A stretch of DNA of 52,003 bases from Actinomycetes bacterium. GTDB taxonomy: Bacteria; Actinomycetota; Actinomycetes; Mycobacteriales; Mycobacteriaceae. Of the stretch, positions 7,661 through 15,997 are shown in pieces. Both the position numbers and the translations under genes were made by a program. The notes below the pieces were generated by a model. That model had not been told where the DNA came from. It saw only the letters and a list, made by a program, of their open reading frames with translations, and did no database searches. The number at the start of each line of letters is the position of its first letter. Within the stretch, counting starts at the first letter, position 1. The stretch covers positions 1-52,003 of the forward strand of contig JAEYUQ010000026.1 of the NCBI GenBank assembly GCA_023432405.1, given 5' to 3'.

Positions 7661-7810
7661 GCAAGTTAAAGACTGGCGTTGCGCCCGAGCCCCTAGCCCG
7701 GACAACGTTCATAGAGAAATCGAAAAGCGTAGCCCACCTCTACGTGCCAGGACGAAAGTCTTGACACGCATTTAGTAAGGAATGTGGGTGAAGCGAGGAA
7801 GAGGAACAGC

Positions 7811-8116
7811 GTGGCGGGACAAAAAATCCGCATTCGGCTTAAGGCCTACGATCACGAAGCTATCGACGCCTCTGCGCGTAAGATCGTGGAGACCGTGACC
7901 CGTACCGGCGCTCGCGTCGTCGGTCCGGTGCCGTTGCCCACTGAAAAGAACGTGTACCCCGTTATTCGTTCTCCGCATAAGTACAAGGACTCGCGTGAGC
8001 ATTTTGAGATGCGCACGCACAAGCGCCTGATCGACATCCTCGACCCGACGCCGAAGACCGTTGATGCCTTAATGCGCATTGATCTTCCGGCCAGTGTTGA
8101 TGTGAACATTCAGTAG
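7811..8116 (+). CDS. rpsJ: 30S ribosomal protein S10 (uS10/NusE)
   Basis: Component of the 30S head and, with NusB, of antitermination complexes. I chose GTG 7811, which gives the family-standard 101 residues starting with (V/M)AGQKIRIRLKAYDHEAID. A longer in-frame start at 7784 would add nine residues not found in the family. GAGGAA lies just upstream of 7811. First gene of the S10 operon, 52 bp before rplC. Confidence 0.97.
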   Translation: MAGQKIRIRLKAYDHEAIDASARKIVETVTRTGARVVGPVPLPTEKNVYPVIRSPHKYKDSREHFEMRTHKRLIDILDPTPKTVDALMRIDLPASVDVNIQ

Positions 8117-8168
8117 TTCTGAGTAAACGTTCTGGAATCGACAAAACTTTTGGCAGCGGAGAATAGTA

Positions 8169-8825
8169 ATGAGTGAAAACGAGATCAAGGGCATTCTGGG
8201 CACCAAGCTCGGTATGACTCAGATCTTCGACGAGAATAACCGGGTTGTTCCGGTGACTGTCGTGGAAGCTGGGCCGTGCGTGGTTACCCAGATTCGTACC
8301 AAAGAAGTTGATGGCTATAGCGCCATCCAAATCGCCTATGGCGAAATTGACCCCCGGAAGGTAAAGAAGCCGCAGGCGGGTCACTTTAAGAAGGCCGGTG
8401 TCACCCCGCGCCGTCACCTCGCAGAGATTCGCCTTGACGACGTCTCTGGCTACGAGGTCGGTCAGGATGTCACCGTCGACATTTTCAATGATGTTCAGTT
8501 TGTAGACGTCACCGGCACTAGCAAGGGCAAAGGCTTTGCTGGTGGTATGAAGCGTCACGGTTTCGCTGGTCAGGGTGCTGGCCACGGTAACCAGGCTTCT
8601 CACCGCCGTGTCGGCGGTATCGGCGCCTGCGCTACTCCTGGACGCATCTTCAAAGGCAAGCGTATGGCTGGCCGCATGGGTTCCAATCGCGTCACCACCC
8701 AGAACCTGAAGGTTCAGAAGATTGACGCTGATTCCAACTTGCTGCTGATTAAGGGTGCTATCCCTGGCAACCGCGGCGGCATCGTTACAGTCAAGACCGC
8801 AGTGAAGGGTGGTGAGCACGCATAA
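8169..8825 (+). CDS. rplC: 50S ribosomal protein L3 (uL3)
   Basis: Early-assembly 23S rRNA binding protein at the peptidyl-transferase region. The 218 residues include the start GILGTKLGMTQIF and the central loop GKGFAGGMKRHGF...GHGNQASHRRVGGIGACATPGRIFKGKRMAGRMG. The stop and the rplD ATG share one base (TAATG), so the two are translationally coupled. Confidence 0.98.
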   Translation: MSENEIKGILGTKLGMTQIFDENNRVVPVTVVEAGPCVVTQIRTKEVDGYSAIQIAYGEIDPRKVKKPQAGHFKKAGVTPRRHLAEIRLDDVSGYEVGQDVTVDIFNDVQFVDVTGTSKGKGFAGGMKRHGFAGQGAGHGNQASHRRVGGIGACATPGRIFKGKRMAGRMGSNRVTTQNLKVQKIDADSNLLLIKGAIPGNRGGIVTVKTAVKGGEHA

Positions 8826-9475
8826 TGAAGCTCGATGTTCATACTCCTGAAGGGAATATCGACGGTCAGGTAGAACTTCCTGCCGAGATTTTTGACCGCG
8901 AGCCCAACATCCCGTTGATGCACCAGGTTGTGACTGCTCAGCTGGCCGCCAAGCGCCAGGGCACTCACTCCACGAAGACTCGTGGTGAGGTCTCCGGTGG
9001 TGGCCGTAAGCCGTTCCGTCAGAAGGGCACTGGCCGTGGCCGTCAGGGATCTATCCGTGCTCCCCACTACATCGGTGGTGGCGTGGCACACGGCCCGAAG
9101 CCGCGTGATTATTCACAGCGCACCCCCAAGAAGATGATTAAGGGCGCTTTGTATAGTGCTCTGTCTGATCGTGCTCGCCATGATCGCATTCATGTGATTA
9201 CCGAGCTGGTTCCGGGACAGAAGCCGTCCACAAAGTCTGCTCGTTCATTCCTGGAGGCTTTGACTGAGCGTCCGAAGATTCTGTTGGTTGTTTCCCGTGA
9301 GGATCTCAACTCTCGGCGCAGCGCCAACAACCTTCCCGACGTCCATATCCTGAGCGCCGATCAGCTGAACACCTACGACGTCCTCTATTCCGATGACGTT
9401 GTGTTCTCTGTGGAAGCTCTTCACCTCTTTGTGGAGTCTGCTCAGGGCGCACCGCAGAAGGAGGAGGAGAAGTAA
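8825..9475 (+). CDS. rplD: 50S ribosomal protein L4 (uL4)
   Basis: Lines the exit tunnel through its extended loop (STKTRGEVSGGGRKPFRQKGTGRGRQGS...). In E. coli L4 autoregulates the S10 operon, but whether that happens here is unknown. The 216 residues are the normal length. The rplW ATG follows the stop codon directly. Confidence 0.98.
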   Translation: MKLDVHTPEGNIDGQVELPAEIFDREPNIPLMHQVVTAQLAAKRQGTHSTKTRGEVSGGGRKPFRQKGTGRGRQGSIRAPHYIGGGVAHGPKPRDYSQRTPKKMIKGALYSALSDRARHDRIHVITELVPGQKPSTKSARSFLEALTERPKILLVVSREDLNSRRSANNLPDVHILSADQLNTYDVLYSDDVVFSVEALHLFVESAQGAPQKEEEK

Positions 9476-9781
9476 ATGGCGAGAGTTACCAACCCGCGCG
9501 ATGTGATCATTGCTCCCGTGGTCTCCGAGAAGTCCTACGGCTTGATGGATCAGAACGTTTACACCTTCTTCGTCAAGCGTGACTCTAACAAGACTCAGAT
9601 TAAGCAGGCTGTCGAAGAGATCTTCGGCGTGAAGGTTGCCTCCGTGAACACCGTGAACCGTCCGGGGAAGCGTAAGCGTACCGTGTCTGGTTACGGGTAC
9701 CGTAAGGCCACCAAGCGCGCTTATGTGACGCTTACCGAGGACAGCGACTCCATCGACATCTTCGGCGGCTCCGCCGCCTAA
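9476..9781 (+). CDS. rplW: 50S ribosomal protein L23 (uL23)
   Basis: Rim of the exit tunnel and docking site for trigger factor and SRP. The 101 residues contain the ending-loop motif VNRPGKRKRTVSGYGYRKATKRAYVTL. It abuts rplD with no spacer and is followed 20 bp later by rplB. Confidence 0.97.
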   Translation: MARVTNPRDVIIAPVVSEKSYGLMDQNVYTFFVKRDSNKTQIKQAVEEIFGVKVASVNTVNRPGKRKRTVSGYGYRKATKRAYVTLTEDSDSIDIFGGSAA

Positions 9782-9801
9782 GGGTCAGATAAGGACACAT
9801 T

Positions 9802-10638
9802 ATGGCTATTCGTAAATACAAGCCGACAACTCCGGGTCGCCGTCAGAGCTCTGTTTCCATGTTCAGCGAGATCACTCGCTCCACGCCGGAAAAGTCTCTG
9901 TTGCGTCCCCTGAACAAGAAGGCTGGCCGTAACCATCACGGTCACATCACCACCCGCCACAAGGGCGGTGGACACAAGCGTCGTTATCGTGTGATTGATT
10001 TTCGCCGTAACGATAAAGACGGAATCCTGGCGAAGGTTGCTCATATTGAGTACGACCCGAACCGTACCGCCAACATTGCTCTCCTGCATTACCGCGATGG
10101 AGAGAAGCGCTACATCATTGCCCCCAAGGGTCTCCAGCAGGGGCAGCTCCTGGAATCTGGTCCCACGGCGGACATCAAGGTGGGTAACAACCTGCCTTTG
10201 AAGAACATCCCCACTGGTACCACGATTCACGCTGTGGAAATTAAGCCGGGTGCAGGTGCAAAGCTTGCTCGTTCCGCCGGTGCATCTATCCAGCTTTTGG
10301 GTAAGGAAGGTCGCTACGCAGTGTTGCGTATGCCTTCTTCTGAGATCCGTCGCGTGGACATTCGCTGCCGCGCCACTGTGGGCGAAGTTGGAAACGCAGA
10401 TCAGATCAACATTCGTTGGGGCAAGGCAGGACGTATGCGCTGGAAGGGCGTTCGTCCCACTGTCCGTGGTGTTGTGATGAACCCTGTGGATCACCCGCAT
10501 GGTGGTGGTGAAGGTAGGACTTCTGGTGGTCGTCACCCGGTTTCCCCGTGGGGCAAGCCAGAAGGGCGTACCCGCAACCCCAACCGTTACAGCAACAACA
10601 TGATCGTGCGTCGTCGCCGGTCTAACAAGAAGCGCTAA
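9802..10638 (+). CDS. rplB: 50S ribosomal protein L2 (uL2)
   Basis: Required for subunit association and peptidyl-transferase function. The 278 residues show AIRKYKPTTPGRR, NHHGHITTRHKGGGHKRRYRVIDF and the conserved MNPVDHPHGGGEGR motif with its functional histidine. AAGGAC precedes the ATG at 9802. Confidence 0.99.
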   Translation: MAIRKYKPTTPGRRQSSVSMFSEITRSTPEKSLLRPLNKKAGRNHHGHITTRHKGGGHKRRYRVIDFRRNDKDGILAKVAHIEYDPNRTANIALLHYRDGEKRYIIAPKGLQQGQLLESGPTADIKVGNNLPLKNIPTGTTIHAVEIKPGAGAKLARSAGASIQLLGKEGRYAVLRMPSSEIRRVDIRCRATVGEVGNADQINIRWGKAGRMRWKGVRPTVRGVVMNPVDHPHGGGEGRTSGGRHPVSPWGKPEGRTRNPNRYSNNMIVRRRRSNKKR

Positions 10639-10654
10639 GAGGAGGTAACGAAGA

Positions 10655-10930
10655 ATGCCACGTAGCCTAAAGAAAGGCCCGTTCGTCGATGAGCACCTCC
10701 TCAACAAGGTTGATGCTCAAAACGAGAAGGGCACCAAGCAGGTTATTAAGACCTGGTCACGCCGTTCTACCATTCTCCCCGACTTCATTGGCCACACTTT
10801 CGCTGTCCACGATGGACGCAAGCACGTGCCGGTGTATGTGGATGAGTCAATGGTGGGACACAAGTTGGGGGAGTTTGCCCCCACTCGTACCTTCAAGGGA
10901 CACGTCAAGGATGAGAAGGGACGTCGATAA
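10655..10930 (+). CDS. rpsS: 30S ribosomal protein S19 (uS19)
   Basis: Head protein that works with S13. The 91 residues begin PRSLKKGPFVDEHLL and contain the TWSRRSTILPDFIGHTFAVHDGRKHVPVYV block. A strong Shine-Dalgarno GAGGAGG lies about 10 nt upstream. Confidence 0.98.
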   Translation: MPRSLKKGPFVDEHLLNKVDAQNEKGTKQVIKTWSRRSTILPDFIGHTFAVHDGRKHVPVYVDESMVGHKLGEFAPTRTFKGHVKDEKGRR

Positions 10931-10933
10931 GCG

Positions 10934-11293
10934 ATGAGTGAAACAATCACCTCCGCCCGCGCGACGGCTCGCTTCGTCCGTACTACTCCGTTGAAGGCTC
11001 GCCGCGTTCTGGATTTGATTCGCGGTAAGTCCGTCTCAGAGGCACTCGCCATCTTGAAGTACGCTCCCCAGGACGCCGCTACTCCGGTGTATAAGGTCGT
11101 TGCTTCTGCTGCTGCAAACGCTGAGAACAACTTTGGCTTGGACCGCCGCACGCTGGTTGTCTCTGAGGCTTATGCCAATGAGGGCCCCACGATGCGTCGC
11201 TTCCAGCCCCGCGCTCAAGGACGTGCCTTTATGATCCGTAAGCGCACCAGCCACATCACCGTGGTTGTGGAATCCAAGGAAGGGGTCAAGTAG
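10934..11293 (+). CDS. rplV: 50S ribosomal protein L22 (uL22)
   Basis: Lines the narrow part of the exit tunnel and contributes to macrolide interactions. The 119 residues include ARFVRTTPLKARRVLDLIRGK and the tunnel-loop region MRRFQPRAQGRAFMIRKRTSHITVVV. It overlaps rpsC by one base (TAGTG). Confidence 0.98.
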   Translation: MSETITSARATARFVRTTPLKARRVLDLIRGKSVSEALAILKYAPQDAATPVYKVVASAAANAENNFGLDRRTLVVSEAYANEGPTMRRFQPRAQGRAFMIRKRTSHITVVVESKEGVK

Positions 11294-12039
11294 TGGGCCA
11301 GAAGATTCATCCTCACGGCCTCCGTTTGGGCATTACTTCCAACTGGAAGTCCCATTGGTACGCCGACAAGAACTACGCCACATACGTTGCCGAAGACATC
11401 AAGATTCGTGAGTACCTGACCAAGAATCTTGAGCGTGTTGGCATTGCTGACCTCGTCATTGAGCGCACTCGGGATCGTGTTCGTGTGGATATTCACACTG
11501 CGCGCCCAGGTATTGTCATTGGCCGCCGTGGTGCCGAGGCTGACCGCATTCGCCGTGAGCTGGAGAAGCTCACCGGCAAGCAGGTTGCCCTCAACATCAT
11601 TGAGGTTAAGCAGATTGATGCCAATGCTCAGCTGGTGGCTCAGTCCATCGCAGAGCAGCTGTCCAACCGCGTTGCTTTCCGCCGCGCTATGCGCAAGGCT
11701 ATTCAGTCCGCTATGCGCCTGCCGCAGGTCAAGGGCATCAAGGTTGTCTGTGCTGGCCGTTTGGGTGGTGCGGAAATGTCTCGCGTGGAGCGTTACCATG
11801 AGGGTCGCGTTCCGTTGCACACCTTGCGTGCTGAGATTGATTACGGCACCTTTGAAGCCCGAACCACCTTCGGCCGTATTGGCGTGAAGGTCTGGATTTA
11901 CAAGGGCGACGTCGTTGGTGGCGTGCGTGAGAGCGATAAGTACGCTCAGCAGGAGCGCCGCTCCCGTGGGGACAGGAACTCCCGTCCGCGTCGGGGTGGT
12001 CAGCGCCGTCAGCGTGCTGAGAAGAAGCAGGAGGCGTAA
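11293..12039 (+). CDS. rpsC: 30S ribosomal protein S3 (uS3)
   Basis: Part of the mRNA entry and helicase site. The GTG start at 11293 overlaps the rplV stop, giving 248 residues: the opening GQKIHPHGLRLGI, the KH-type motif VIGRRGAEADRIRRELEKLTG, and an Arg/Gln/Lys-rich C-terminal tail as in other actinobacteria. The rplP start follows after 2 bp. Confidence 0.98.
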   Translation: MGQKIHPHGLRLGITSNWKSHWYADKNYATYVAEDIKIREYLTKNLERVGIADLVIERTRDRVRVDIHTARPGIVIGRRGAEADRIRRELEKLTGKQVALNIIEVKQIDANAQLVAQSIAEQLSNRVAFRRAMRKAIQSAMRLPQVKGIKVVCAGRLGGAEMSRVERYHEGRVPLHTLRAEIDYGTFEARTTFGRIGVKVWIYKGDVVGGVRESDKYAQQERRSRGDRNSRPRRGGQRRQRAEKKQEA

Positions 12040-12041
12040 CA

Positions 12042-12458
12042 ATGCTTATTCCTAAGCGTGTGAAGTATCGCCGTCAGCACCGTCCGCATCGTAGCGGTGT
12101 GTCTAAGGGCGGAAACCGTATCACTTTTGGTGAGTACGCCATTCAGGCCCTGGAGCCGGCCTATATCACCAACCGTCAGATTGAGGCCTCTCGTATTGCC
12201 ATCAACCGCCACATCAAGCGTGGTGGCAAGGTGTGGATCACGATTTTCCCGGATCGTCCGTTAACTCAGAAGCCGCTTGGTGTGCGTATGGGTTCCGGTA
12301 AGGGTCCCGTGGAAAAGTGGATTGCCAATGTGCGTCCTGGTCGTATCCTCTTCGAGCTGAGCTATCCCGATGAGACTATGGCTGTGGAAGCTCTGCGCCG
12401 TGCAGCGGCCAAGCTGCCCTGCAGGGTTCGCATTATCAAGAAGGAGGACCAGTTCTAA
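12042..12458 (+). CDS. rplP: 50S ribosomal protein L16 (uL16)
   Basis: Sits by the A-site tRNA. The 138 residues begin MLIPKRVKYRRQHRPHRSG and contain the RGGKVWITIFPDRPLTQKPLGVRMGSGKG loop. The stop overlaps the rpmC ATG by one base. Confidence 0.98.
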   Translation: MLIPKRVKYRRQHRPHRSGVSKGGNRITFGEYAIQALEPAYITNRQIEASRIAINRHIKRGGKVWITIFPDRPLTQKPLGVRMGSGKGPVEKWIANVRPGRILFELSYPDETMAVEALRRAAAKLPCRVRIIKKEDQF

Positions 12459-12688
12459 TGGCTATTGGTACCCCTGCTAGTGAATTCCGTGAGTTGAATC
12501 CGGAAGACCTGACGGTACGCCTCAATGAGGCTAAAGAAGAGCTGTTCAACCTGCGTTTCCAGGCAGCTACCGGGCAGCTCAACAACAACCACCGGCTGCG
12601 CGCTGTGAAGCGTGACATTGCCCGTATTTATACGGTGATGCGCGAGCGTGAGCTGGGCTTGTCGGAAACTCCGGGAGCTGAGGCGTAA
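12458..12688 (+). CDS. rpmC: 50S ribosomal protein L29 (uL29)
   Basis: Helical hairpin protein at the exit-tunnel rim next to L23. The 76 residues contain LRFQAATGQLNNNHRLRAVKRDIARI, the family signature. It overlaps rplP by one base and is 2 bp from rpsQ. Confidence 0.97.
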   Translation: MAIGTPASEFRELNPEDLTVRLNEAKEELFNLRFQAATGQLNNNHRLRAVKRDIARIYTVMRERELGLSETPGAEA

Positions 12689-12690
12689 TC

Positions 12691-12969
12691 ATGAGTGAAA
12701 CTACTGAGAAGAACCAGGCCAAGAGGGGTCGCAAGCAGCGCTCTGGCTATGTTGTGTCTGACAAGATGCAAAAGACCATCGTTGTGGAGCTGGAAGATCG
12801 CAAGCGCCACCCTCTGTACGGAAAGACTATCCGTACTAACTCCAAGGTGAAAGCCCATGATGAGAATGAGATTGCCGGTATGGGCGATCGCGTTCTCATT
12901 GAGGAATGCCGTCCTCTTTCTAAGGACAAGCACTTCCGTTTGGTGGAGATCCTTGAGAAGGCTAAGTAA
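12691..12969 (+). CDS. rpsQ: 30S ribosomal protein S17 (uS17)
   Basis: Primary 16S rRNA binding OB-fold protein. The 92 residues include VVSDKMQKTIVVELEDRKRHPLYGKTIR and GDRVLIEECRPLSKDKHFRLVEI. It is the last gene of the S10 transcription unit: a terminator follows at 13094-13130 and rplN is found 6.6 kb away. Confidence 0.98.
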   Translation: MSETTEKNQAKRGRKQRSGYVVSDKMQKTIVVELEDRKRHPLYGKTIRTNSKVKAHDENEIAGMGDRVLIEECRPLSKDKHFRLVEILEKAK

Positions 12970-13093
12970 GAGATGAGCCTGTTGCGCAGAAACACAGACT
13001 GCGTAACGCTCAGGCTGCGGCGCGAAGCTCTAGTGCGCTGAACTCCGTAGCCTGTGGTAGTGCCCGGACACTGTCTGGGCGAAATCCACTATC

Positions 13094-13130
13094 AACACCC
13101 GAGTCCCTGAATGAGGGGCTCGGGTGTTTT
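13094..13130 (+). terminator. S10 operon terminator
   Basis: A perfect 10-bp stem, aacacccgag (13094-13103) with ctcgggtgtt (13119-13128), continues into TTTTC. It separates the S10 operon from island 1. The preceding 120 bp contain GC-rich pairing segments but no gene. Confidence 0.88.
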
Positions 13131-13218
13131 CATATTCTTCCCAACCATGCAATGCTGGTACTTAGCCTCAAGCCATGCTTCTTGTGCTGTGATGGTGCTG
13201 ATGGAAGGAATGTGATTT

Positions 13219-14370
13219 ATGAGTGATATGCCAGGGGCGTTCCCCACACAGTTGGAACCACTGTCTGACGCAGAGGTTCCCCCGCTCAAGAACGCGGGCG
13301 TCTCCTTTGATGGTGAGGTGCAATCAGGCATCGTTCAGCCAGGTCAAGCTCATCTCAATTTGTTGGGCTTTAATGTGTCCGAGGGCACTGCTCCGGAAGA
13401 CCTAGCCACGCTGTTTCAGGAGCTCACCACCGTGGCGCGCTCTCTCCAAACTGCACAGCCCATCGAGGATTCCTCCGACGGTGATCTTGTGTCCGTGTTG
13501 GCCCATCTCACCATCACCTGCGGTTTTGGGGAACACATTTTTGACCTTCTGGGTAAATCTGATCTCAAGCCGGAGGGACTTCACGACGTTCCTGCTTTCA
13601 CCTTGGACAAGCTGCAGGATCGCTGGGGTCAAACTGATTTTGTGTTGCAGGTGTGTTGTGATGATCCTGTCACTATCTCTACTGTGACTCGTATTCTGAT
13701 TCGTATCGCACGCCCGTGGGCAACCCTGGTATGGCTTCAGCGGGGTTTCGACCGCGCCTGGGGTTCCGTGGTTCCGGGCTCCACTCCGCGCAACCCGATG
13801 GGGCAGGTGGACGGTACGGTCAATCCCCGCACTGATGAGGAGTACGCAGAGCAGGTGTGGATTGAGTCTGACAACTCTGTGATAAACAACTCCTGCATTA
13901 TGGTGGTGCGTCGCATTGCCATGAACCTTGAGGGCTGGGAACGTTTGGATATTCCCCAGCGGGAGCGCGTCATTGGGCGTGATTACCACACAGGTGCTCC
14001 GCTGTCTGGTGGTGAAGACGAGTTCGAAGAAGAGGACATGGACGCCGTCGATGAGAATGGTGAGTATCTCATTGATCGTCACTCTCATCTCGCACTCTCA
14101 CGGGAGCAAGACAACCAGCCCAATGATGCTTTGCGACGCCGCGCCTATGCATATTCCGAACCCCCTCAGGTAGAAGGTCCTTTAGCTAACGGGCTGGTGT
14201 GGATTTGCTTCCAAAAGAACCCTGACAAGCAGTTCACCCCGATTCAGAAGCGCCTCGATGAGGCTGATCTTCTCAATACCTGGATTAGTCACATAGGATC
14301 TGCCGTGTATTGGATTGCCCCAGGAACTACTCCCGACAGTTACTGGGGGCAAGCCCTCTTTGAGGTTTAG
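13219..14370 (+). CDS. DyP-type (dye-decolorizing) haem peroxidase
   Basis: Haem peroxidase that uses H2O2 with varied substrates; the physiological substrate is unknown. The 383 residues contain the family motif GQVDGTVNP with catalytic Asp198, a candidate proximal haem His in RHSHL (His288 or His290) and a distal Arg in RRRAYAYSEP (about 307-308). No Tat signal is seen, so it is probably cytosolic. An acidic insertion (residues about 263-282, Glu/Asp-rich) precedes the haem-ligand region. GGAAGGA (13203-13209) supports ATG 13219. It stands alone in island 1, convergent with the hydrolase operon. Confidence 0.9.
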   Translation: MSDMPGAFPTQLEPLSDAEVPPLKNAGVSFDGEVQSGIVQPGQAHLNLLGFNVSEGTAPEDLATLFQELTTVARSLQTAQPIEDSSDGDLVSVLAHLTITCGFGEHIFDLLGKSDLKPEGLHDVPAFTLDKLQDRWGQTDFVLQVCCDDPVTISTVTRILIRIARPWATLVWLQRGFDRAWGSVVPGSTPRNPMGQVDGTVNPRTDEEYAEQVWIESDNSVINNSCIMVVRRIAMNLEGWERLDIPQRERVIGRDYHTGAPLSGGEDEFEEEDMDAVDENGEYLIDRHSHLALSREQDNQPNDALRRRAYAYSEPPQVEGPLANGLVWICFQKNPDKQFTPIQKRLDEADLLNTWISHIGSAVYWIAPGTTPDSYWGQALFEV

Positions 14371-14375
14371 TGCCT

Positions 14376-15176
14376 CTACTCCAGGCCTATAAACTCCGAG
14401 ATAATTCTGTGAACTCGTCTCCAGGTTGTTGTTCCTGGAACACTGAGGGCACCGTGAAAGGTGCCCGCAAGGACATGAAGCTCACAGGCAGCCCCAGTGG
14501 AGATAATCCACCGTGCCAGGTCTATGTCTTCATCTCGGAGTGGGTCTGCGGCGTTGGCAAATATCAGGGTAGGAGGCCAGGTTCCAGTGAAGTCTCGGTA
14601 GCTGGGAAGAACGGCGTCGCCAAGGTATTGCCTCCAGCTGGCCTGAGAAGCAGCTTTATTCCAGATTGGTCCCTCGCTGAACTCCTCCCAACTGGGTGTG
14701 GACATGGTGGGATCTACCACAGGTTCTAGAAGAATGAGCTGATCCACCTGCGCTCCAGCCACCACTGCCTGCCAGCAAATTCCCCCACCCGCAGAGTCTC
14801 CCAATAAAACAATACGGGCGTGAGGATAGTGTGCTCGAGCTTTTTCAAGAGCGGCTATGACCTCTTTGACTGCCACCGGATAGGTGGCCTCAGGAGCTAG
14901 GGAGTACTCCACTTGAATAGTGGTGAGCCCAGGAATGAAGGCTTCCAGTTGCTGGTCACGGGCGCGATCAAAACTGGCGCTGCCCATGACATAGCCACCG
15001 CCGTGGACTGTCAGCATGACAGTACGCACAGTTTCTGCGGCGGTATCTCCCAAGCCCCCGCTCTCTGCGCCGAACACCACCTCTGTTTCTGCGCGCATAC
15101 TGGCGGGATCCCAGGTTCTTTGCTCCGGAGTGTGAGCAATCACGTGCTGGAGCTCGGGGTGAAGATAGGCATTCAC
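14376..15176 (-). CDS. alpha/beta hydrolase, HSL/acetyl-hydrolase type
   Basis: Predicted carboxylesterase of the hormone-sensitive-lipase family. The oxyanion-hole motif HGGG (58-61), the nucleophile elbow GDSAGG with Ser128, an acidic residue in ADPLRDED and the terminal catalytic His in GTFHGAL are all visible in 266 residues. No signal peptide. Its ATG overlaps the end of the upstream alpha/beta hydrolase by 4 bp, so it is the last gene of a minus-strand operon with that hydrolase and a DHDPS-like lyase. The substrate is unknown. Confidence 0.88.
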   Translation of the reverse strand: MNAYLHPELQHVIAHTPEQRTWDPASMRAETEVVFGAESGGLGDTAAETVRTVMLTVHGGGYVMGSASFDRARDQQLEAFIPGLTTIQVEYSLAPEATYPVAVKEVIAALEKARAHYPHARIVLLGDSAGGGICWQAVVAGAQVDQLILLEPVVDPTMSTPSWEEFSEGPIWNKAASQASWRQYLGDAVLPSYRDFTGTWPPTLIFANAADPLRDEDIDLARWIISTGAACELHVLAGTFHGALSVPGTTTWRRVHRIISEFIGLE

Positions 15177-15967
15177 TGAGCGTCCAAGGCTGTGCCGTCA
15201 AGCTGGGTGAGGAAGGTGTCCATAGCTTGTGTGAACTCGGTAGGTTTATCTCGCCGGAGGCTGTGCGAAGCACCTGGAATGATGGTGACCTTTACCTGCG
15301 GGTTGGTGATGAGCTGCGCCTTCTTGGGACCGATAAGAACGCTATCAGTATCAGAAGTCACGATCAGTGTGGGCACCGCAATACGAGCCACCACATCCTC
15401 CCACGGCTCTGTGAACGTGACCACACCAGCAGCAATGAAAGCAGGGTCTAGGGTGGATTTAGCGAATTCCCAGGCCACGTGCTCGGGAACTGTCCATCCA
15501 GGGCGGTTGTCACGGTTCTCGTGAATGGCCTGCTCAGGGTGAGTGGCCCAGCGTTTGGTCTGGGTTACTTCTTGGGGCGCCTTATTCACGTACATCTGCT
15601 GGAAAGCAGGGGAGATGAAGGCAGGATCTTCAAGGATTAATCCCTTGACGCTGTCCGGGTATTTATCGGCAATCACAGTGGCTATGGCTCCACCCATCGA
15701 GTGCCCAACGATGATTGCGCTACCGTGCTGTTGTGTGAGATGGGTGAAGGTATCACTAAAGGCGTCCACTGCGGCGTCGAAGGGTGATGTTGAGTCAGTG
15801 ACTCGCGGGGAAAGGCCATGTCCAAGATGATCAATGGCCACCACGTAATACTTGTCCGAGAGATGACGGATGAGCTCTACCCAACCGAGGGCGGAATCCG
15901 ATACTCCGTGAGTCAGAACAATGAGAGGAGCGCTGGGGTTTCCGGCGCAGTACATAGAAAGTGTCAT
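15173..15967 (-). CDS. alpha/beta hydrolase fold protein
   Basis: The 264 residues hold an N-terminal oxyanion stretch THGVSDSALGW, the nucleophile elbow GHSMGG with Ser90, a probable Asp in TSDTDSV and the catalytic His in GASHSL, the layout of the MhpC/BioH-like hydrolases. No signal peptide. It lies 30 bp after the DHDPS-like gene and overlaps the second hydrolase by 4 bp. Two unrelated hydrolases beside an aldolase-type lyase suggest a small catabolic pathway for a carboxylic ester or keto acid (inference). Confidence 0.87.
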   Translation of the reverse strand: MTLSMYCAGNPSAPLIVLTHGVSDSALGWVELIRHLSDKYYVVAIDHLGHGLSPRVTDSTSPFDAAVDAFSDTFTHLTQQHGSAIIVGHSMGGAIATVIADKYPDSVKGLILEDPAFISPAFQQMYVNKAPQEVTQTKRWATHPEQAIHENRDNRPGWTVPEHVAWEFAKSTLDPAFIAAGVVTFTEPWEDVVARIAVPTLIVTSDTDSVLIGPKKAQLITNPQVKVTIIPGASHSLRRDKPTEFTQAMDTFLTQLDGTALDAQ

Positions 15968-15997
15968 GAGAAACCTGAAATCTGTGGGGTGGGTGGA

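Larger units (their letters stand above)
7120..7810. other. 691-bp divergent intergenic region upstream of the Asp23 and S10 operons
   Basis: No convincing protein gene or tRNA is seen. Near the Asp23 operon lie two palindromes, GTTGAAATTCAAC (7169-7181) and TGTGCACA (7183-7190), and an AT-rich stretch (about 7240-7290) that could carry the divergent promoters. Upstream of rpsJ there are two overlapping hairpins (7624-7660). A TTGACA (7760-7765) lies close to rpsJ without a clear -10 partner. A 91-codon minus-strand reading frame at 7325-7600 shows no family features and I do not call it. Confidence 0.6.

Noticed and set aside
7962..8819. 285-codon minus-strand frame opposite rpsJ-rplC
   Set aside because: Entirely antisense to two certain ribosomal genes.
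9778..10707. 309-codon minus-strand frame opposite rplB
   Set aside because: Antisense shadow of rplB and rpsS.
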